64,000 nucleotides of DNA. Source: Auriscalpium vulgare (taxonomy: Eukaryota > Basidiomycota > Agaricomycetes > Russulales > Auriscalpiaceae). Positions 52,336 through 63,642 of the stretch are shown here, piece after piece. A program made the position numbers and the translations under genes. Where the stretch lies: the NCBI GenBank assembly GCA_019915015.1, contig JAHBBC010000017.1, positions 806,001 through 870,000 on the forward strand. The letters are read 5' to 3'. Below the pieces are notes generated by a model that was not told the origin of the DNA, ran no database searches, and saw nothing but the letters and a program-made list of their open reading frames with translations. Positions within the stretch are counted from its first letter, which is position 1. Every line of letters starts with the position of its first letter.

Positions 52336-52980
52336 CGCAGAAATGCCCACGCGCACGCTCATGAGCGTCACCTCCTCCGTACGCTGGACATACTGTCAAC
52401 TCTCACGTCTTCTGTGAAGTCGGCATTGCATGGTCCATAATAATACATATTTCCTGGCGTTGTTGCCACATCTTTTCTGCACGTTCAAGGTGTGCCCGCC
52501 GCGAGTTCCTGGCCGCCCGCGTGCAGACCTCCCCGCCTTTCTACGCTTGCGTAGTCTGGCCAAAGTAAGGACACTCTACGACAGGCATGACATGCAGTAC
52601 TGCTAGCCGCGCTTTATGCGATCTGTAAGCTAGTACTGACAGTGAGGCGTACACTATCGCGACGTCTACGACGGTTGCAGTACGACGGGTACGAGTCAAT
52701 TTGGAATGTCACCCTCGTACCGGCCTTTAACTCGCCATCCCATCCCGGTCGATGTCGGTTATGGATCTGAACGGCAGAAGAGTAGGACTCGTCATGGAAA
52801 GGCACATACGTACTAGTTCAAAATGGAATACTTACGCGCGATCCGGCCGGCATGAGTACATATGTCCGACATGGCACGCATCGCCCACGACTGGCAGGAG
52901 CATGGCCGCCTTTCATGCAAAGAAGCTGAGGTCGCTGCTATCGTATGTACGGTCTTTGGGTGGGCCTGCCTGGTTGGGCC
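52336..52980. other. Palindrome B spacer (645 bp), orientation 2
   Basis: Exact reverse complement, as far as compared, of 17530-18174, between arms that run in the same order as in palindrome A. Starts cgcagaaatgccc and ends ggttgggcc. Confidence 0.9.
52614..52916 (-). CDS. Spacer gene, two exons, 77 aa (orientation 2)
   Basis: Same gene as 17594-17896, exons 52916-52836 and 52766-52614, splice sites intact. It points towards the left arm here, the opposite of palindrome A. Confidence 0.5.
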
Positions 52981-53433
52981 CGTCCTCAACATACTCACTC
53001 AACGGGATACTGTTGACTCCAGCTCGACAAGACAATGATGCCGCAGATGCATGATGGTGCAAATGCATGACGCATTTGTCAACGTGTACACACTATGCAG
53101 GACTGTCTCGCTTGCAATCGGGGATCTCTTGACCTTGCACATGCTCAGCACAGCATTGCGAAATAGTGGCAAATGCACATCGGTGAGTACGAACATGACA
53201 GCTGGGAAAACACTCTTCGGACTGCGGCCAACGGTGCAATTAAGATAAACGTGCAGTACATGGTTGACTAGATCTAGATGTTCATAAGATCACAGAGCAC
53301 CAGAGACTGCAAGCACAAGGGCATTAGAGACCGCAAGCCAGTAGCACCTCCAGGATACAGGAAACTGATAGAAAAGCGCGCGTTAGAGCATTGTCAGCGG
53401 CTGCCTAGATAACCTGGAGGCCCGGTTTCATCT

Positions 53434-53694
53434 TTACTTCTTGGCCTGGTTGTTTTCCTCTTGCTCAGCGTCCGGTTGCGCGAAGGAGGTCTTCCTAATG
53501 GAACGCCATGATAATGTTAGCATGTGCGGATGAGAGCTAGTAGATACTGACCCGTCGTCACCCGCTTTCGCCTTCTTGGGCTCTGTCCTGGCAGGAGCGG
53601 TGGGGGCGGGGGCGGGGGCGGCGGCGGGGGCGGCGGGGGCGGGGGCGGGGGCGGCGGAGGCGTTGTTGTTACTGTCGTCGGCTTTTCCAGACAT
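53434..53694 (-). CDS. Small spliced Ala/Pro-rich charged protein, 67 aa (B-right copy)
   Basis: Copy of 16816-17076; exons 53694-53552 and 53494-53434. Confidence 0.6.
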   Translation of the reverse strand: MSGKADDSNNNASAAPAPAPAAPAAAPAPAPTAPARTEPKKAKAGDDGSVSTSSHPHMLTLSWRSIRKTSFAQPDAEQEENNQAKK

Positions 53695-53769
53695 TGCTGA
53701 GTACAGAGTAGGATGATCTGGTAGAATGTGTTGTTGACCCACAGCGAGCACCCGCGCCGTATAAATATC

Positions 53770-53988
53770 ATGAGGGTCCCTAGCGGCACAGCGGAGCTGA
53801 GGGGCTCATGCTGCTTTGAGGACGACTGGAGGTGCCTCCAGACCTACTGTGAAGACAAGCAAGCGGGCGGCCCATCGAAGCCAGGGATAGATCACAAAAC
53901 CGCGGGCGGCGGCACTATTGTGCCATGTCTAGCATCCGAAATCGCACACAGGCACAGACCAGGAGCCGCTACAAAGTCGCCAGACTAG
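53770..53988 (+). CDS. Divergent ORF, 72 aa (B-right copy)
   Basis: Copy of 16522-16740. Confidence 0.35.
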   Translation: MRVPSGTAELRGSCCFEDDWRCLQTYCEDKQAGGPSKPGIDHKTAGGGTIVPCLASEIAHRHRPGAATKSPD

Positions 53989-54212
53989 GAAGAGGACAAG
54001 ACCCTGCAAGACGGCGAGGCGGCACGGCTTGCATGACTCGCCCCGGCACACCTTGGCAAGTCTGCTTCAGGCTAAGATCGACGGCCACCAGCTGAGCGCT
54101 TCCGACAGACAGGCGAGCCACAGCGACAAGGGAGCCATCCAGGAGGTGCATGCAGACTTGGTAGCGTTGAGAGTGCCACGACCGGAGTAAGCGTCGTTGC
54201 GAAGTCGAGCGT

Positions 54213-54444
54213 GTGTGGCAGATGCGCCAGGTGCCGTGCTCGGCAAAAGCCGCGCTCACCGTCGACGATCCGTCACGGTCCTACACTTGCTCTAACATCA
54301 CTGCCGCGCAACTCTACCCTATCAACACACTCTTCGACCACGGGAAATCTGTCACCATTACCATTTCACCACTGGCGAGCATCGAGGCGAAGGCTGGGAG
54401 GCGAAATGTGCCTGCCCAGGACTCGGAGGAATTGCAAGAGGCTC
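54213..54444 (+). pseudogene. Truncated gene fragment in the arm (B-right copy)
   Basis: Copy of 16066-16297, same truncation. Confidence 0.35.
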
Positions 54445-55170
54445 GTGAGTCGTGCCGCCCAGCCCTGAGGTTGTTGACCATGTGCGTCCTTCAATGCGGC
54501 CATCCTCACTCTTACACGATGTGAACAGTTCGCTAGCAACTGTGGTCCCTGCGGCACACTAATACCCCCTCGCCAGGCCCCGCTCAATTGCGACCCTCTT
54601 CGCCCGCCGAACGTCTGTCTGCTTCAGCATCAATTGCGGGGCACGACGGTGCCCGCGTGCCTCAGGCTCTCCCAAGCCACCCCTTACCCTTCGGTTTTGC
54701 TCTGTTTCTTCGCAACATGTGCTCTTTCTGCGTATGCATGTCAGTTCAATGCGGCGTCCCCCTGATGCTCACTCAAGTCCTGTGACGGCATTGGACTCCC
54801 ATGTCTCCGCAGAGTACACGTTTGGTCGTCGGTAGTCACAGGAAGCCGTGCCAATGCTTCGTGGACACTACCAGGCGGTTGGACGGTCGTGGAAGTAGAG
54901 TGTCGTGGTCGCCAGACGAGTCCATCGATTTAATTTCTAGTGTTCAGTGAGTTTGAGCGCTCCTATGCGATTCACTCACGCTGATACTGACGGGTATGCA
55001 TGCACATCTTTTCAGCGACTCTGTCGACAACTGTCAATGACCGCCTGCCAAGCCCGCTAAAATACGTCGACGTTGTCCCTGAACCCCGGCATTCGCCAGG
55101 TTCTCATGAGCCCATCGCTTTGTACAGTCAGTTCGTCACATCAGCCATTCCCTAGCGAGTCCAATATCTC

Positions 55171-55470
55171 TTGACAGAGTGGTTTGCCAGCCATCTCCAT
55201 CTCCACTTCCTCTCTCATTGTCGATCTCTTCCAAACTCACACTTGCACTACTCGCCACCAAGGCCCGAAACTCTCATCGAGCAAAGCCTGCAACCAAGGC
55301 TAACGACGACACTATCCGGACGCAATAGCAATCCATCAGTCCTGGATGGAATGCGCAACCGCCATTTCACAAACCCCCACGCCATCGCGGCCCGCTGTCG
55401 ACCACGCACTTCCCTGGATACTGCCACGCCAAGCACGCATCTCGAGGATCTCGCCGACCCGTTTGATTGA
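55171..55470 (+). CDS. Arm ORF, 99 aa (B-right copy)
   Basis: Copy of 15040-15339. Confidence 0.3.
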   Translation: MTEWFASHLHLHFLSHCRSLPNSHLHYSPPRPETLIEQSLQPRLTTTLSGRNSNPSVLDGMRNRHFTNPHAIAARCRPRTSLDTATPSTHLEDLADPFD

Positions 55471-56546
55471 CACCGTGAGTCTACACCGTCTCTTGGTGCG
55501 CTCGCCATTCGCCGATCGCTGCTCGAGCTAGAGATGACTGTTGAGTCTCAACGGTGCTTACTCTCCGGCCTCCATCGCAACGGTTGGATACGTGCCCCAG
55601 GGAATCCTGCCCGGAACTCGTCGTTGCGACCTTTCACTGGAGTATGCCTGGGCCTCTGGTTACAGCGTAAAGCATACGGTGCAGGGTCGCACAAGGACTG
55701 TCGTCATTTTTTCAATCCCGCATAAATGCCTAGCGTGCTCACACCTAGCGGCTGCCTCGCTGACGTCCCGCTCAAGCTCTGGGCAGTGCTCAGTGCTCAA
55801 GCAGTAAGTACGCTGGAGACATCGCTAGCAGATCACCGAGCACAAGCCCATTTCTTCAGACTCTCTCTCGTCATGATACTTCCTCCTTATTTTCCCGTAA
55901 GGCCCGTACATGTATACTCTCCTTACGTTTGGCATATATGAATGGAATATGTGATTTTCCTCTGTTCCTCAATGGGACCCCTGCAGGTGGTTATCTAATC
56001 CTATCCTATCCTATCCTAGTCTCCGTTGCCGACCTTGCAACGCGGAAGATTAGACAGTCCTTAGTTGCACTAGGTCACCTGCATCGGCAAGTCAGCGGAG
56101 CGCCAAGCTTTTGCACTGATCACTTCCCCACCGTGCGCTCGCCAATGCAAGCGCTGTTGACAGTACAGTTTCACGCTCGCCTCATTCAACGTCACCCATC
56201 CATATATAGAAGACCCGCAGCGTCCAGACTCCAGACGGTGACGCCTCATCTGTTGCTATCCACTCCGCAACTGTGGAAACATCCTTCCTCACACAACATT
56301 CTTCTCCAATCATGCGCCTTATCAGCATCGTTCCCTCCAATGGCCTCTGCGCTCACGCCGTCCTTGAATAAGATTGAATAAGACGTACAATTGCAGGCGA
56401 TGTCTGTGTCACATCGCGTGAGCGATGGTAGTCGCAGGAAGAAGTGGGCAGTACGTGTCGGCGGGAAGCAGAGCAGTGGTCAGGTAAGGGCCGTATGAAG
56501 GCGTGCCAATCGTCGCGGTCGCCACACGATATTCACGAACTCTAGT

Positions 56547-56888
56547 GTGTTTGAGCATCCCTATGCGACAAATTTTGACAAGTCTTTCCCTTCCAGCTCG
56601 ATTCCTGCTTTCTCCCCGCGCTGCACCGGGATCTGCACAAACCAAGGACCGCCGTCAACACCCACGACCAACCTTCCAATCTCGATACAGCCCATCAGCC
56701 CGGCCTGGGTGTACCGCCCATCCTCGACACACCATATCGTCAGCTGGTCGACCCCTACGATGTTCATGGAGCGGACAACCAGCGCGGACCATCGCCCTAC
56801 TTCAAGTTGCGTACGAGCGTCCGCTGCCGGTGATGCGCAGCGCGCGCGGTCCAGCACCACCGGAATCACGCCAAGCATGGAAGCATGA
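56547..56888 (+). CDS. Arm ORF, 113 aa (B-right copy)
   Basis: Copy of 13629-13970. A TATATAG sits upstream near 56203, about 340 bp away, but no connection was shown. Confidence 0.25.
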   Translation: MFEHPYATNFDKSFPSSSIPAFSPRCTGICTNQGPPSTPTTNLPISIQPISPAWVYRPSSTHHIVSWSTPTMFMERTTSADHRPTSSCVRASAAGDAQRARSSTTGITPSMEA

Positions 56889-56929
56889 AGCGGGGCGGCC
56901 GGTGTCGATGACGGAATCTCAGGAGATAC

Positions 56930-57390
56930 TTGGAAGGGCGTTGCAGCGGTGCGCAACGGTGCGCAGCGGCGGTGCAGTGGGCGAGCCGCCTCGCGGCCCT
57001 CCATGCTCCAGCGCCTGCAACTTCTACTAGGATCCCCATCGAGAAGGCCACCGCTATGCACCCACCCAAGGTAAGCGGAGCGGCCATCAGGTGTGTCCCA
57101 TATCCATCCACGGCTAATAGAAAGCTGACGGCCCCCAGGCCACCGTCGCCACATCCTTGAAACACAATTCCATGCGCCGCCTTCTTCCTCCACACCCTTT
57201 TGCAGACTGCAGTGTGTGCCCCTTGTTTTGTGCCTTGCCCACGTCATGCGGAATCTATCCTTCTGTCCTGAAATATACCCATATCTCGTCATACCAGCGT
57301 GCCACAACTCAGCCCTTGCGCGCCTCGCCTAGTCCCGAACGCCTTGCGCGCCAGCGCACGCGTCAGTGCCCCTCTACTGATGAGATCTGA
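56930..57390 (+). CDS. Arm gene candidate with one intron (B-right copy)
   Basis: Copy of 13127-13587; exons 56930-57070 and 57139-57390, intron gtaagc...cccccag. Confidence 0.3.
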
Positions 57391-57735
57391 AATACTGCCA
57401 CAGATTGGTCGTGCCGCTTCTGCTTCGCCGGAGTACCCATTCGTCTGGTGATGCGGCCTTGGATACGGCACAAGCCCACAGCATAAAGCGCGAGAGCGCG
57501 TTTCTCTACTTCCGCAATTCCTCTCTCGCTTTCCTCTCACCTCTGGCTTGTCGACCTTGCGCTCCTCTCAGCGGTTCTCTTCTGGGCGCAGGTAGTCAAC
57601 GTTTCAACTCTCAGCCGACCAACTCTGGGACCGACACCAAGACTCAAGCGCGAACGTTCAACAAAACCCTCACGATGCGCTGTCTCTGACTGTGTCTGGG
57701 ACCGGCCTGAGCGCATTCTTGACAACTTCTGATGC

Positions 57736-58629
57736 TTGACTCCAGCTGGGCAGCTCTTGGAAGCGAACCTAACTTGGCGCTCTTGTTCTTCCAACTGGTC
57801 TTGGGCTTCTGGCTGTGGCTCTCTCTCGGCCGCAAGAATCCAAGCCCGCCGACAACGTGGCGTTGACAAGAAGACTCAAGCACGAAGGCCTTTGCTGTTG
57901 TTCTACGAAGTTGTGGCTGTGTCTAGGACTCGGGGCGCGCCTAGCTTGCCTAATCTCAGTTCTTTACCTTCTCGAATGCAACCCCCTGTTGTTCTACCAT
58001 CGTCTTCCCAAACGCCCGCCTCTACGCATGCCTTTTCACCCGTCCAACGCCCCGCTCCTCGCATTCTTTCGAATTGTCTATTCTGGGCTCGCTCTGCTTT
58101 GCTCTCTATCCCTCTGCGCTTGGCTTCTAAGTATTCAACAACTTCGCGCCTTTCTTGCCCCAAAACCACGTCCGACGGGCCCGTTGATGCTCAGAGCGGC
58201 GCCCCACAGTCTGTCGAGCCGGCTGACATCCGCCGACGATATACACATGCGCCACGATCTCAGTGGCTGCAGCCCGTAGTCGACTGCCCATCCTCGACAT
58301 GCCAGTTCGTCGTCACATCAGACACCCCAGGCCAATCCAATTGCCTTCGATTACCGGTCGACTCTGAACCCAACGTCTTCCTCGTCGACTGCCGAGACAA
58401 ACGCATACAACGTGCTCAGCCCTGGATGGCGGGTCTGTTGATCCATGTTTACGATGCGTGCGCGATACGTAATTCGGTCCACGACGCACAGGACGCTGTC
58501 GTGCATCAGAGGGTACTCTCATATTTACTGACCACAGCCCTGTGGTCCCAGCATTGCTCTCCGAGGAGCGCACGGTGCCGTCACCCAATGCCAGTACCTC
58601 CGTCGATTCCAACGATGCCCGCGCGGTAG
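57736..58629 (+). CDS. Arm ORF, 297 aa (B-right copy)
   Basis: Copy of 46688-47581, no visible change in the predicted protein. Confidence 0.25.
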   Translation: MTPAGQLLEANLTWRSCSSNWSWASGCGSLSAARIQARRQRGVDKKTQARRPLLLFYEVVAVSRTRGAPSLPNLSSLPSRMQPPVVLPSSSQTPASTHAFSPVQRPAPRILSNCLFWARSALLSIPLRLASKYSTTSRLSCPKTTSDGPVDAQSGAPQSVEPADIRRRYTHAPRSQWLQPVVDCPSSTCQFVVTSDTPGQSNCLRLPVDSEPNVFLVDCRDKRIQRAQPWMAGLLIHVYDACAIRNSVHDAQDAVVHQRVLSYLLTTALWSQHCSPRSARCRHPMPVPPSIPTMPAR

Positions 58630-59931
58630 CGTCCTCTTACTGTTCGCAGCGTATAGTGACAATCATCGAGGAAGGACTAGTAGCACCCCTGGGCCCTGGT
58701 CCTCTACTTTGCCTTTCAATCGTCTGTATTTCTACATTCACTGCGCTTGCAAAACCGACATCCATCTTGTTCAACGTTTCATCGTGCCCTGCCTGAGTTC
58801 ATGTTCCGTTAGCGAGATCGCAACGCGGCAACTCGACTGAGCGTGATCCTGACTATGCGTGTCTGCCTGCTCGAGATCAACAGACTGACAGAGGCTCCGC
58901 TTGCAGTTCAAGACCAACAACTCGTCTCCGGTCACACGAAAGAGCCCGTTATCATTTCGCTCATAATTTGCTATGGATGACCATGCTGTCCCAAAATAAC
59001 ATACAGCTGAACTTGAAAAACCCGAGACGCATCATACAAATTACGATCCTGGGTCTGCGAAGGTTCTACTCTGCCTTAGGGAGACTAGTACTAGAGAGGT
59101 ACTAGAGAGGCGTGTTCAAGGTGACCCGCGTCACCCGCGTCACGGGTTTTCCTCACCCAACGTTCACCTCCTCTACAGTGGTCAAGGGGCGCTTGAACGG
59201 TTGCCCTCCGAGTCACGCTGTGCCGCCAGACTCACCTGCCATATCAGTTCGTCAAGGGTGGTCGTGATCGACTGCCAGGGCACCCTGCGCGATGCGACGA
59301 CACGTGTGCCTAGCGGTACCTGGTCAGTGGCGGAACGACTGTCTTTCGCGCATAGTCGGCAACGGAGACTAGGTACCTGGTGCGATGACGGCGTCTTTTG
59401 AACCACCCAGCCGCATTGCCCATCCAACTCCTTTTACGCCGTAATGGAACTGAACGTGATCATTATGTAGCCATCTGCCTCGCCTTCGCCTCGTTTTTCG
59501 CTTCGACATCTCGGTGCCAAGGATGTATAAGAGGCCGCGACGATGGTGCGAGTGAGAGCCGTGTGTGAGTCCGCACACCACACCCGTCTCAGGGTATCGT
59601 CAATGATAGGGATAGCCGTTGTTGACGGTAGGTAAGAGGCACCTGTTGAGGGGATTTTACTCGGAGACACTTTCGCGCGAACACGGGTCTGCTTCATCAG
59701 CAAAAGGGCCGTGGTCTCAGATAGGCTCACGTGACCTCAGGTGGACCTTGGACGGGTCTCCAGCCTGGGCAGGCCCTGGCACGGTCGCCGGTCTGGGGTC
59801 GACCTCGGATAGCCTCATGTCGAATGGTTGAGTTCCCGAGTCTCGGGACCTTGCCATGGCTGCGAGACTGGGATAGCCACACATAGCTATCCGAGGCCAT
59901 ACGAGCCGACACGAGACTCGGGACCTAGCCA

Positions 59932-60529
59932 CACCTCACGTTCCCACTCTAGACGCCTTATATAGCGCGGTGTACGTGCGTGTCGACGCGCTAGCTTAAG
60001 CATGTAATTAGTGAGGTCCCCTTCGCAAAATAACGTGCACAATACCTCCCAGCAATACTGCTCAAGTCCTGACAGCCTGCGTGATGCCATCACTCAAGCT
60101 CCCACGTCCATGTGTGTCATCTCCCTTTTAAGGTCAGTGGTCTTGCCGCCGTCCTTCACCGCTGTGGCGGGCGCGCGCTCGCCGGTCTCGACGACGAGCT
60201 CACCTCCCGCTATCACCCTGTGCCCCACGGCGGCGAAATTTGGCAGGCGTAATGATGCTCGTGTCCTATGGTTAATAAATGGTGCGCTTTCTGTGCGCCG
60301 CCTCCCGCTCGCTTACATGGGATGCCGCCGACACCGACAATGGTGAGCTCTGTCATGCCTTCAATATGGGACCCATCGGCCCCATATATGAGAAACCGTG
60401 AGTAATGCACAACCTGTAACCGTTGGTGGGCGCGCTTTGAGAGCACCGCGACTTGAAACGGCCCGCCGACGCTGCCGACGCCGACGCCGACGAGCCCGCC
60501 CCGCCTCAACAACAGGTCGCACAGCCTCC
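59932..60529 (+). repeat. Foldback element left terminal inverted repeat
   Basis: 598 bp, starts CACCTCACGTTCCC; pairs with 61350-61947. Confidence 0.85.
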
Positions 60530-61349
60530 GGAATTTGTGGACCACGGAGTATGCATAAGTTATTGGGGGATATCTGTGCGCCTTTAGTGTAAATCCTTCC
60601 CTTCCTTCCCGCCGACCTTGTTGATATGGCTGATGACCAGGCGGCCTACTGCCGTCGCCTTCTCATGTAGACATGTCATAAGTTATGGGTATGGGCAATA
60701 TGTATACCGACACATAATAGATGGCTCAAATCATTTCAATAATGCACCTGTCGAGGTCAATAACACGCCCGCTGCCGTCGCCGACAACGCCGACAAGCAA
60801 GCTCCTGGCTTCAAATGATCCCAAATATGTGTGGTTCTAGGTGTCATCGACACTCATGGCAGTGATACGTGTCCCCAACATTTATTCATGAATTATGGGC
60901 TAGTTTACAACGTACTCAAGTACATGGTCCAGCTGCTGTGAAGCCCATCATACTGTCATGGCCTTCAATGCTTATATGGGTCGTACCCTTTCCAGATAAT
61001 TGCCAAATAATTCCTGGTTCTTGATGCTCTCAGAAGCAGGCAAGATCGCGACGTTTCGAAAAGATCGGAATGCAGGATCGAGCTCGTCGGCGTCACCGGC
61101 GACGGCACCGGGCGCGACAGTGAGCACAATCGTGCAGGTATATCATAGATCGCACAGCACAAATAAATGCATAGTACTGTGAAGTGTATACATATGAAAT
61201 ATGACAGCCATACAAAAAGAGGCGGTGGTGGTGTTCGAGCTCATCGTGTGTGAGGTTGTCAGTATCACCGGACAAACAGAATGAATGCATAAAGCACGTG
61301 CGTCTCGATACGGCCACGAAATGTCTATACAACGCGGCATAAAAAAGCT

Positions 61350-61947
61350 GGAGGCTATGCGACCCGTTGTTGAGGCGGGGCGGGCTTGTCGGCGTCGGCG
61401 TCGGCAGCGTCGGCGGGTCGTTTCAAGTCGTGGCGCTCTCAAAGCGCGCCCACCAACGGCTACAGGTTGTGCATTACTCACGATTTCTCATATATGGGGC
61501 AGATGGGTCCCATATTGAAGGCATGACAGAGCTCACCATTGTCGGTGTCGGCGGCATTCCATGTAAGCGAGCGGAAGGCGGCGCACAGAAAGCGCACCAT
61601 TTATTAACCATAGGACACGAGCATCATGCCGCCTGCCAAATTTCGCGGCCGTGGGGCACAGGGTGATAGCGGGAGGTGAGCTCGTCGTCGAGACCGGCGA
61701 GCGCGCGCCCGCCACAGCGGTGAAGGACGGCGGCAAGACCACTTACCTTAAAAGGGAGATGACACACATGGACGTGGGAGCTTGAGTGATGGCATCACGC
61801 AGGCTGTCAGGACTTGAGCAGTATTGCTGGGAGGTATTGTGCACGTTATTTTGCGAAGGGGACCTCACTAATTACATGCTTAAGCTAGCGCGTCGACACG
61901 CACGTACACCGCGCTATATAAGGCGTCTAGAGTGGGAATGTGAGGTG
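61350..61947 (-). repeat. Foldback element right terminal inverted repeat
   Basis: 598 bp, reverse complement starts CACCTCACATTCCC; pairs with 59932-60529. Confidence 0.85.
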
Positions 61948-61955
61948 CCTAGCCA

Positions 61956-62097
61956 AGGCGGCAAGACTCCGTTAGCCAGCCACGGATATGTGATGTGATA
62001 CGAGCGAGGGGGTTCTAGTAGTCATCGAATGGCCATAACAGGTCATGAACAACAATAACAATATTATATTGAGGTTACAGTACAGTACATGATACAC
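61956..62097. repeat. Palindrome B, right arm, outer end
   Basis: Inverse of about 45244-45384. Symmetry ends at gatacac (62097), facing the unique sequence that leads to the permease pseudogene. Confidence 0.9.
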
Positions 62098-62736
62098 TGA
62101 ATTACGATTCCCTGAGTTTACGAAGATGAATCGTTTACTAGGGGGTTTTTCGGGGTTGTGCCTGCAACTATTCGGTCATGGTCGCCGGGTGTCGGTTTGA
62201 TCGCCGGTTTGATTGCCGGCGCCCAGCCGGACCTCGCGCCTACTGCCTCTCGCCCTCTCAGTCGTCCCACCCTAGCCCACCCCACGCCTTGCACCAGCGC
62301 CCAACGTCTTGCACACTTGCCAGCGCTTGAACCGGCACTCAACAAGAAGAGCATTTGCCCGATACCAACACAGCACGGGTATCTCGGGTGCACGCTTGGT
62401 TTCACATCGCGCGTTACTACTCCTTCACCTCAAACAAAGTACCTTGCCCCCCACACATCGGCAATTCCTTCACCTCGCGCAGCCGCAGTTACTGCCGCCC
62501 GCACGCCGCCCACACGCCAAGGAGAAGAGTAGCGAAGGACACAGGGCAACTGAGAGGTCGAGAAGTTGAGAGGACGAGTCATGGGCGCCATCATCGCGCA
62601 GGTCGATTTCACGCGCCTTGTTCGTGAAGCACTTGTGCGTATACACAGCCTTCTTCCTTCGCCGCATTGTACTAATGGGTGAGTCGCATTTTGCCTCTCG
62701 ATGTGCTCGTGTGCTGGCCGTTCAGCGTGTCGCAGC
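62098..62736. other. Upstream flank of the permease pseudogene
   Basis: C-rich sequence; no supported exon. An ATG at 62581 with a gtgagt...ttcag intron (about 62681-62724) sits where a permease N-terminus is expected, but its translation does not resemble one, so the 5' end seems lost or decayed. Confidence 0.35.
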
Positions 62737-63642
62737 TATGACATCTTTGCGATTAACATCGCGTCAACGATGCTGGGATATGTCTACGCATCGAACAACA
62801 AGAGCTTGACGGTCAACCAGGACCTCGGGGTCAAGGTCGTCCCCCCCATAGGTGCGATCTTCGGCCAGCAGCTCTTCGGGTGGCTCGCAGACATCGTTGG
62901 CCGCAAGCACATGTGTATGTCGCTACCCCCATAGGCACGAAAGTCGGCCAGCAGCTCTTCGGGTGGCTCGCAGACATCGATGCCCGCAAGCGCATGTGTA
63001 TGACTAGTCGCTTCTCCCCTCCATATGCGATTGTTGACTTAGCCGTGCAGACGGTATCGAGCTCATGATCATCATCATCGCGACGTTCGGCCAGGCGCTC
63101 AGCGGGAATGGACCTGTGGTCAACATCTTCGGTGTGCTCATCGTCTGGCACTTCCTCATGGGCGTAGGCATCGGTGTTACCCTCTCTTTGCAGTCATCTC
63201 GTCTGAGTTCGCCGCGACACACTCGCGCCGGCGCCTCGTGACTACCGTCTTCGCCGCCCAGGGCTGGGGAAACTTCAATGCGTCGTGCGCAGGCCGCTCT
63301 CTTCGCTGATTTACTGACAACTTCGTGCCACGCAGGCGCCGCGCTCGTCTCGCTGATTCTTTCAAAACGCAGATACTGCACGACAACCCGACGACGCTGC
63401 ATCACGTCGACTTCTGCTGGCGCCTGCTCATCGGCCTCGGCTGCGTGCCCAGTGCCATTGCGCTGTACTTCCGCCTGACGATCCCCGAGACCCCGCGCTT
63501 CACGATGGATATTGAGGGCAACATGAAGCAGGCGTCGGATGACATCAACAATGTGCTCAAGGACGGCTTGTTCTACGTTGAACCCGACGCGGTCGTGCAG
63601 AGGGTCGAGGCGCCGAAGGCCAGCCGCCGCAATTTCACGTCG
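62737..63642 (+). pseudogene. PHO84-type inorganic phosphate permease (MFS), broken
   Basis: Recognisable pieces of the fungal high-affinity phosphate:H+ symporter in order: YDIFAINIASTMLGYVY, GQQLFGWLADIVGRK, a 52-nt intron at about 63001-63053, YGIELMIIIIATFGQALSG, HFLMGVGIG, EFAATHSRRRLVTTVFAAQGWG, then WRLLIGLGCVP and ALYFRLTIPETPRFTM with the family's cytosolic loop. Lesions: an 83-bp tandem duplication (62843-62925 against 62926-63008) that breaks the frame, a small deletion after GVGIG near 63175, and another shift near 63360. Similarity ends at RRNF (63642), about half the family's usual length. Not functional as read. Confidence 0.85.

Larger units (their letters stand above)
52981..59931. 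repeat. Palindrome B, right arm, inner and middle part
   Basis: Inverse of the left arm from 52335 down to about 45385. The arm is then interrupted by the foldback transposon and finishes at 61956-62097. At the few positions where the B arms differ (near 54721 and 55083) this arm agrees with A-left. Confidence 0.95.
59932..61947. mobile_element. Foldback-type DNA transposon, 2016 bp, hAT-like 8-bp target duplication
   Basis: Bounded by cctagcca on both sides (59924-59931 and 61948-61955). The sister arm at about 45377-45392 has the uninterrupted empty site with a single cctagcca. Terminal inverted repeats are 598 bp each and begin CACCTCAC; they differ at only a dozen or so positions. An inward-facing TATATAG lies about 30 bp from each end. 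The 820-bp middle (60530-61349) has exon-like frames on both strands near 60971-61135 but no transposase, so it is non-autonomous. The ends do not match the hAT element at 23313. Confidence 0.85.

Noticed and set aside
45244..62097. Palindrome as a pure sequencing hairpin artefact
   Set aside because: A unique 645-bp spacer, a few arm-specific differences and a transposon in one arm only are not expected from a fold-back read. Orientation of the spacer still needs long-read proof.
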